From Aurantiochytrium sp. KH105 (lineage: Eukaryota; Sar; Bigyra; Thraustochytrida; Thraustochytriidae), in the NCBI GenBank assembly GCA_003116975.1, contig BGKB01000264.1, forward strand, positions 1 to 59,800: a stretch of DNA of 59,800 bases, written 5' to 3'. Positions 55,960 through 59,800 of this stretch are shown here, piece by piece (the first letter of the stretch is position 1; the number at the start of each line of letters is the position of its first letter). The notes under the pieces are model-generated. The model had not been told where the DNA came from. It ran no database searches and saw only the letters and a program-made list of their open reading frames with translations. The position numbers and the translations under genes are program-made.

Positions 55960-56306
55960 AGAAACAAAACAAACTTGCGAACGTACGAGCGAATGTACGA
56001 ACGAACGAATACACGTTTCCACATCACCACATCACCAAATCACCAAACAAACAAAATCAGAAAAAGGAGGATTTTAAAAAGAGATATAAAGTAAAGATCC
56101 CGGCATCGAGCAAGGACGTGCGCCATCTGGCGCATGCAAATCACTTTCCAACGAGCGAAAGACGCAGTCACAATCCAAGTGCCGTGCGCATAAGGACATT
56201 TTCGAAGTAAAGATTGAAGGATGGATTCGAGAACAGATTTAATTCTTCGATGCTTGCGTTGATCGACTGTTCTGCCCTTCTTGCCCCATCTGCTGTTGCG
56301 CTTAAG
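55960..56306. other. Convergent 3' spacer, LC8 / MON1
   Basis: Tail-to-tail spacer of 347 nt with GAAC/CGAA short repeats (55976-56012), ATCACC repeats (56022-56046) and an A-rich stretch. No gene is seen. Confidence 0.5.
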
Positions 56307-58175
56307 CTACCATGTAGCTGGTTTTGACATAAAACGCTCGTGGCGCGCCGCCCGTGCCCACGCCGCAAATCGTGCGACGCAAGCCATGGCTTGCGTAGCG
56401 CTCGTAAAGATATGAAATGCTGCGTAAAGTTCATACTGCCCAGGACTGACAACAGCAAGCACGGCCTCGGTTTCTCGAACATCCCACAAATGGCCCTGTT
56501 CGCAGGCGTCAATGTACGAGGTGGCGGAAAAATTGGAACCCTCCTCTTCCTGTTGCTCTTGCTGTTGTTCTTGTTGTTGCTGCTGATTATGCTGATGCTG
56601 ATGCTGCGGGTACTGACTGTCCCCGTTGCCATCTTGCGCCGAGGGCAACGGTGCGACAGCCTGTATTCGACGCGAATTGCTATGAAGCCTCTCGCTAACG
56701 TTGACATAGCGGGCAAGGAGTCTACGTCTCGCTGGAGGCGTCTTGTGAAGCGGGGCATGACTTGCGACTCTTGTTTCGAAATACTGATCAAACTTGAGCG
56801 ATCGGTACACGAGGTGCACTGAGGTAGCCGCCTCACACGCCTCTGGTGCAATGTCGCCCGCTGCAAGTGCTCTTTCAAGGCGCGTCTGCAAGCCACTCGA
56901 AGCGAGCTGAGAAGCTATCTTGGTCTTGGTCTCTGAACAAAAGTGAAATTGGTCGAGGGACTCGCCCGATGACAAAAGAAGGAGGCAGAGATGCTCTGAC
57001 AGATAAGCCGCATAAGCATGTAGGAATCCCGTTGAGTTGAAGGCTGGTAGGCAAAGGGGCGTCCATGTCTCTTGCGAGCGCAGCTGCTTGGCATTGTGCA
57101 CAAAATTGATCAAAAGCACCAAATCTGAAGCATGCAAAGGATGACGCTTCGGTGAGATATAAGCAACAAGCTTATCGTCAGCGAGCAAAATAGCGTACAA
57201 AAGGTTGGACTGGCGAGCGGTATAGAGCGTGTTGATGGCCTGGGTGCGAGCATCTTGCGGAATCGCTAGCGTTGGCACGGCTTCTAGCATGAGCGTAGGG
57301 GTCGATTCTGCGAGCTCGACCACCCCTAGCAGCTCCGTTCGGGCTCCTCCGAGCATTCCGCGCATGTCGTATCCAGGGCGTCTGCGAAAGGTATCCATAA
57401 GCGCCGTAAGTGTAAAGTGGAAAAGAATCTGCGCGTAAATGTATTCAAGCTGCACTTGCAGGTAGCCCACAGGCTCCTGACCACGCGAAGCTGCCGCCAA
57501 AAGCAAGGGTCCGCGCGCTGCAAAGACAATAACAAAGTTCTTGCCTGCGCGAATCACCCTGAGTCGATCATCTGTCTTGGCGAGCATGGCTTGTAGTAGC
57601 CCAAAGATTGACGACAGCTGGAACTCGTCGCCTCCGCTCGAGTAGATGGGCTTGCCGGCGCGACTGAAGATCACTACGTTTTTTTCTCTTCGAAGCCATG
57701 CACGCTCTGCCTTTTCACGCTGAATCGATTGCTCCTCCTCGTCTTGCTGCTGCCGAGCCTCTTTCTGCTGTTGCTTCTCTTGTTGCTCAACTTGCTGATC
57801 ATCCGTTGACGCTGTGCTTGCATTTGCGGCATCGCCATGATCATGATCATCATCATCATTGCTACTCTTTCCATGGTCATCATTGTCCCCATTCTCTTTC
57901 TGCGTCTGCTCTTCTCCCTTTGGCGCTAATTCGCCCTGGACGTGGCCTTCTTCCTCTACGTTATCGTGAGTATCTGCTTCCTTATCCTTGTCCTTGTCCT
58001 TGTCCTCGTCAACCTCATCAACGTCGTCTTCGACGCTTCCAGCTACGGGCAGCTCGTGCGTTTGGTCTTCGCGAGCGTCAGGCCCTGCGATATCCTCCGC
58101 GGCTTCGGCTTCGCGCTGCTGCGCGTGCCCGCCATCGCCCTGCGCAGCGCCCACCCCGCCCGTGCTGGGCTCCAT
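56307..58175 (-). CDS. MON1: Vacuolar fusion protein MON1
   Basis: A 622-residue subunit of the MON1-CCZ1 complex, the guanine nucleotide exchange factor that activates Rab7 during endosome and autophagosome maturation. Residues 1-170 are acidic, Gln/Lys-rich and disordered (including a KDKDKDK run). The first longin domain begins near 180 with NVVIFSRAGKPIYSSGGDE, the family hallmark. It is followed by RVIRAGKNFVIVFAARGPLLLAAASR, RRPGYDMRGMLGG near 267 and LAIPQDARTQAINTLYTAR. The second longin domain includes LLYAILLADDKLVAYISPK and the hallmark WTPLCLPAFNSTGFLHAY near 375. The third, near the C terminus, is interrupted by a His/Gln-rich insert (about 520-545, from CAG/CAT repeats) before its last strands. 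No CCZ1 partner is in the window. Confidence 0.95.
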   Translation of the reverse strand: MEPSTGGVGAAQGDGGHAQQREAEAAEDIAGPDAREDQTHELPVAGSVEDDVDEVDEDKDKDKDKEADTHDNVEEEGHVQGELAPKGEEQTQKENGDNDDHGKSSNDDDDHDHGDAANASTASTDDQQVEQQEKQQQKEARQQQDEEEQSIQREKAERAWLRREKNVVIFSRAGKPIYSSGGDEFQLSSIFGLLQAMLAKTDDRLRVIRAGKNFVIVFAARGPLLLAAASRGQEPVGYLQVQLEYIYAQILFHFTLTALMDTFRRRPGYDMRGMLGGARTELLGVVELAESTPTLMLEAVPTLAIPQDARTQAINTLYTARQSNLLYAILLADDKLVAYISPKRHPLHASDLVLLINFVHNAKQLRSQETWTPLCLPAFNSTGFLHAYAAYLSEHLCLLLLSSGESLDQFHFCSETKTKIASQLASSGLQTRLERALAAGDIAPEACEAATSVHLVYRSLKFDQYFETRVASHAPLHKTPPARRRLLARYVNVSERLHSNSRRIQAVAPLPSAQDGNGDSQYPQHQHQHNQQQQQEQQQEQQEEEGSNFSATSYIDACEQGHLWDVRETEAVLAVVSPGQYELYAAFHIFTSATQAMACVARFAAWARAARHERFMSKPATW

Positions 58176-58869
58176 CGTCGCGGCGGCCGGGAGGGTGGGT
58201 TGCTTGCTCCTGCCAAGGTCCGCGGTTCGTTTGCTTGCTCGTCTGCGCGCGGCGTGTTTTGCTCAAAGCGACCTAACGCCGCCGCGGAGTCGGACCCGCG
58301 CGATGGGCCTGTTCTCGGGAGTCCGGGCGTTGGGTCTCTTCCCCTCTTTCCTGCGCGCGCGGCTTCCTCTTCCTCCCTCTTTCGAGCATTGACACGAGTT
58401 GATTATTAGAGTGAGTCCAATCGGAGCGAGCAGCCCGAGCACACGGCCTGGGACGCAGACCATCCCGCGGCCGCGCGCAGTCGGCGAACTGCGCGAGGAA
58501 GCGAGCGGGAGCGGGCGAGCGAGGGAGGGAGAAGCGCCGCGGCGCAGCGCAGTGTCGGAGCGGCGTGCAAGAGCGAGCACGAGTCTCTCGAGCGGACCAG
58601 CAGAACCGGCTTGGTCCCGCAATTCTTGGGCACGCGAGCAAGCAAGCGAGCTAGCAAACTCGGGGCTGGAGCCTGTCCAGAGGCGTGGGGCGCGTGGCAG
58701 AAGAAACGAGCGCAACAGATATACAGGCGAACAGCAGCGAGGGCAGGCGGCGGCAAGCGCGAGGAGCTTACTCGTACAGGCGAGGATAGAATACCTCGTA
58801 AGCAAAGCGAGCACTGTGCCTTGCGTTCGTCAGTCAGTCAGACAGTCAGTCAGTCAGTCAGTCAGAGGA
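58176..58869. promoter_or_regulatory. Head-to-head spacer, MON1 / RING-CH ligase
   Basis: A spacer of 694 nt ending in a CAGT array (58829-58864) that reaches to within six bases of the ATG at 58870. Upstream frames lack an ATG in the ligase frame. No gene is seen. Confidence 0.55.
58829..58864. repeat. (CAGT)n microsatellite in the 5' leader of the RING-CH gene
   Basis: About eight CAGT units with one interruption (CAGACAGT) immediately upstream of the start codon, so probably within the 5' UTR. Confidence 0.9.
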
Positions 58870-59721
58870 ATGGACACTCTTGAAGCTGATGGTCAGCCTT
58901 CGAGGTGCTGCAGAATCTGCCTTTGCGGAGACGACAGCGGCAATGACAAAGATGTCACGAGTCTGGATGCGGCAATGAGAGAGACCACACGCGACTGTTA
59001 CGGCGACAGGGCTTCCAAGGGCATCGATGAGCTCATTGCACCGTGCGCATGCAGAGGAAGTTGCCGTTGGGTCCATCGAACATGCCTCGACGCGTGGCGA
59101 GCAAAATCCTGTGCGTCAAACGCGGTTTCAGCGTGCACTACGTGCAAAAGTCCTTTCCTTCTCGAGCCGTCGAAAGAGGCTGCATTGATCATGCGGGCTG
59201 AGATGGCATCCACTGCGCTTGGCGTTCTGACTTTAGGCATGATCTTTCTGTCCCATCTGTATCTGTGGTTCTCCTACGCACTTTACGAGTGGATTTCTGC
59301 GTCTCTCGTTAGATTATTAGGAGGTCTCGCGTATGTGTGCCTCATGATGGCATGGCGTAGTGAGTTCCACTGGAGCCGAGATTCACGAGCCTTCCTGACC
59401 GTTCACGCGTTTCCACTCGCTCGACTTGTTTGGCTCGCGTGTGCGTCTTGGGGTCTTCCGGCCCCGAATGTGTGCATCTCGGCGAGTCTCGAGAGTCTCG
59501 GGGTTTGCATGCTTCTCTGTTCCATGGACGATTTTCGGGCGCTCTTGACCACTTTTATTCACACACGCATACTCCATGTCGCGTCGTCGACCTGCCCTTC
59601 GGCTTTCCCATGGGCGCAAGGAGACATGAAAAAACAAAATGCCTTGCCACGCGTTCAGTGTCGCGCGCGCCTCCTGTGTGAAGAAAAAGCAGCATCAGAG
59701 AACAGATCGCTTCGGTGGTGA
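58870..59721 (+). CDS. RING-CH (MARCH-type) membrane E3 ligase, second copy
   Basis: A 283-residue protein from ATG 58870. The RINGv domain (about 14-95) has C4HC3 spacing: CRICLCGD, then an insert of about 35 residues, IAPCACRGSCRWVHRTCLDAW, and ACTTCKSPF. Four or five hydrophobic segments follow (about 112-140 with LGVLTLGMIFLSHLYLWF, 145-160, 180-195 and 205-222), so the protein is anchored in a membrane with the RING probably in the cytosol. It is clearly the same family as the 400-residue ligase at 41.7-42.9 kb, but it lacks that protein's N-terminal ubiquitin-like extension, and the sequences differ outside the RING. They are therefore relatives rather than recent duplicates. Only 79 nt remain to the window edge. 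Confidence 0.88.
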   Translation: MDTLEADGQPSRCCRICLCGDDSGNDKDVTSLDAAMRETTRDCYGDRASKGIDELIAPCACRGSCRWVHRTCLDAWRAKSCASNAVSACTTCKSPFLLEPSKEAALIMRAEMASTALGVLTLGMIFLSHLYLWFSYALYEWISASLVRLLGGLAYVCLMMAWRSEFHWSRDSRAFLTVHAFPLARLVWLACASWGLPAPNVCISASLESLGVCMLLCSMDDFRALLTTFIHTRILHVASSTCPSAFPWAQGDMKKQNALPRVQCRARLLCEEKAASENRSLRW

Positions 59722-59800
59722 AGAAAACAAGTCGTTTCACGCAAACTGGGATCGATCTCTTGGAAATGGGTTGCGCAAAATGGTCCCACTTTGTTTCGTG

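Noticed and set aside
1..59800. tRNA, rRNA, snRNA, transposon or viral sequences
   Set aside because: I scanned for tRNA T-loop motifs, reverse transcriptase, transposase and terminal repeats and found nothing I could support by eye. A covariance-model search would be needed to exclude small RNAs.

Overview
This is a nuclear genomic window from a eukaryotic microbe. It carries Sm D2, importin-alpha, COP9 signalosome subunit 1, MON1, a Tom5-like protein, ATG10, a PIF1 helicase and a Fun30/SMARCAD1-type remodeler. Most genes are long single exons. Three recognisable genes need a short GT-AG intron to be complete: ATG10, an F-box/prolyl-hydroxylase gene and an LC8 dynein light chain. Coding sequence is GC-rich, and intergenic DNA is full of tetra- and pentanucleotide microsatellites. 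A sperm-tail PG-rich repeat protein and LC8 suggest a flagellated cell. Low intron density, a secretory GT61-sulfotransferase protein and the overall style point to a stramenopile, perhaps a labyrinthulomycete (thraustochytrid). That placement is inference only. There is no sign of bacterial, phage, CRISPR or transposon content. An N-run at 40570-40594 marks an assembly gap.

Layout. 1-8 kb: an orphan reading frame open at the left edge, a cytochrome P450 (+), Sm D2 (-) and a SNF2 remodeler (-). 8-19 kb: a FAMeT/NCBP3 protein (+), a Ser-rich orphan (-), a 983-residue orphan (+) and PIF1 helicase (+). 19-34 kb: ATG10 (-, two exons), a GAF-containing cyclic nucleotide phosphodiesterase (+), an L-type-lectin-like membrane protein (-), an S28 serine carboxypeptidase (+) and an orphan polytopic membrane protein (+). 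34-46 kb: a Tom5-like protein (-), a GT61 + sulfotransferase protein (+), an F-box + PHD-type prolyl hydroxylase (-, two exons), a RING-CH ligase (+) and importin-alpha (-). 46-60 kb: an NPPF-motif methyltransferase (+), a cyclic-nucleotide-regulated K+ channel (-), a PG-rich repeat protein (+), CSN1 (-), LC8 (+, two exons), MON1 (-) and a second RING-CH ligase (+).

Gene order shows a strong regularity. Strands alternate almost gene by gene, giving ten head-to-head and ten tail-to-tail junctions. Head-to-head spacers are long (523-1847 nt, mean about 1.0 kb) and hold most of the microsatellites and a 69-bp palindrome. Tail-to-tail spacers are short (83-501 nt, mean about 0.33 kb).

The most notable biology is in new domain combinations. 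One protein joins an F-box to an oxygen-sensor-type prolyl hydroxylase, and its active site is complete only after splicing. It could act on Skp1. A second protein joins a FAMeT fold, RAxRF motifs like those of Tho1/SARNP and an NCBP3 domain, which suggests a single-chain mRNA export adaptor. A third joins GT61 glycosyltransferase and sulfotransferase domains. Several genes belong to the ubiquitin system (F-box protein, two RING-CH ligases, CSN1) or to autophagy and endosome maturation (ATG10, MON1), but nothing in the sequence shows that they are co-regulated.
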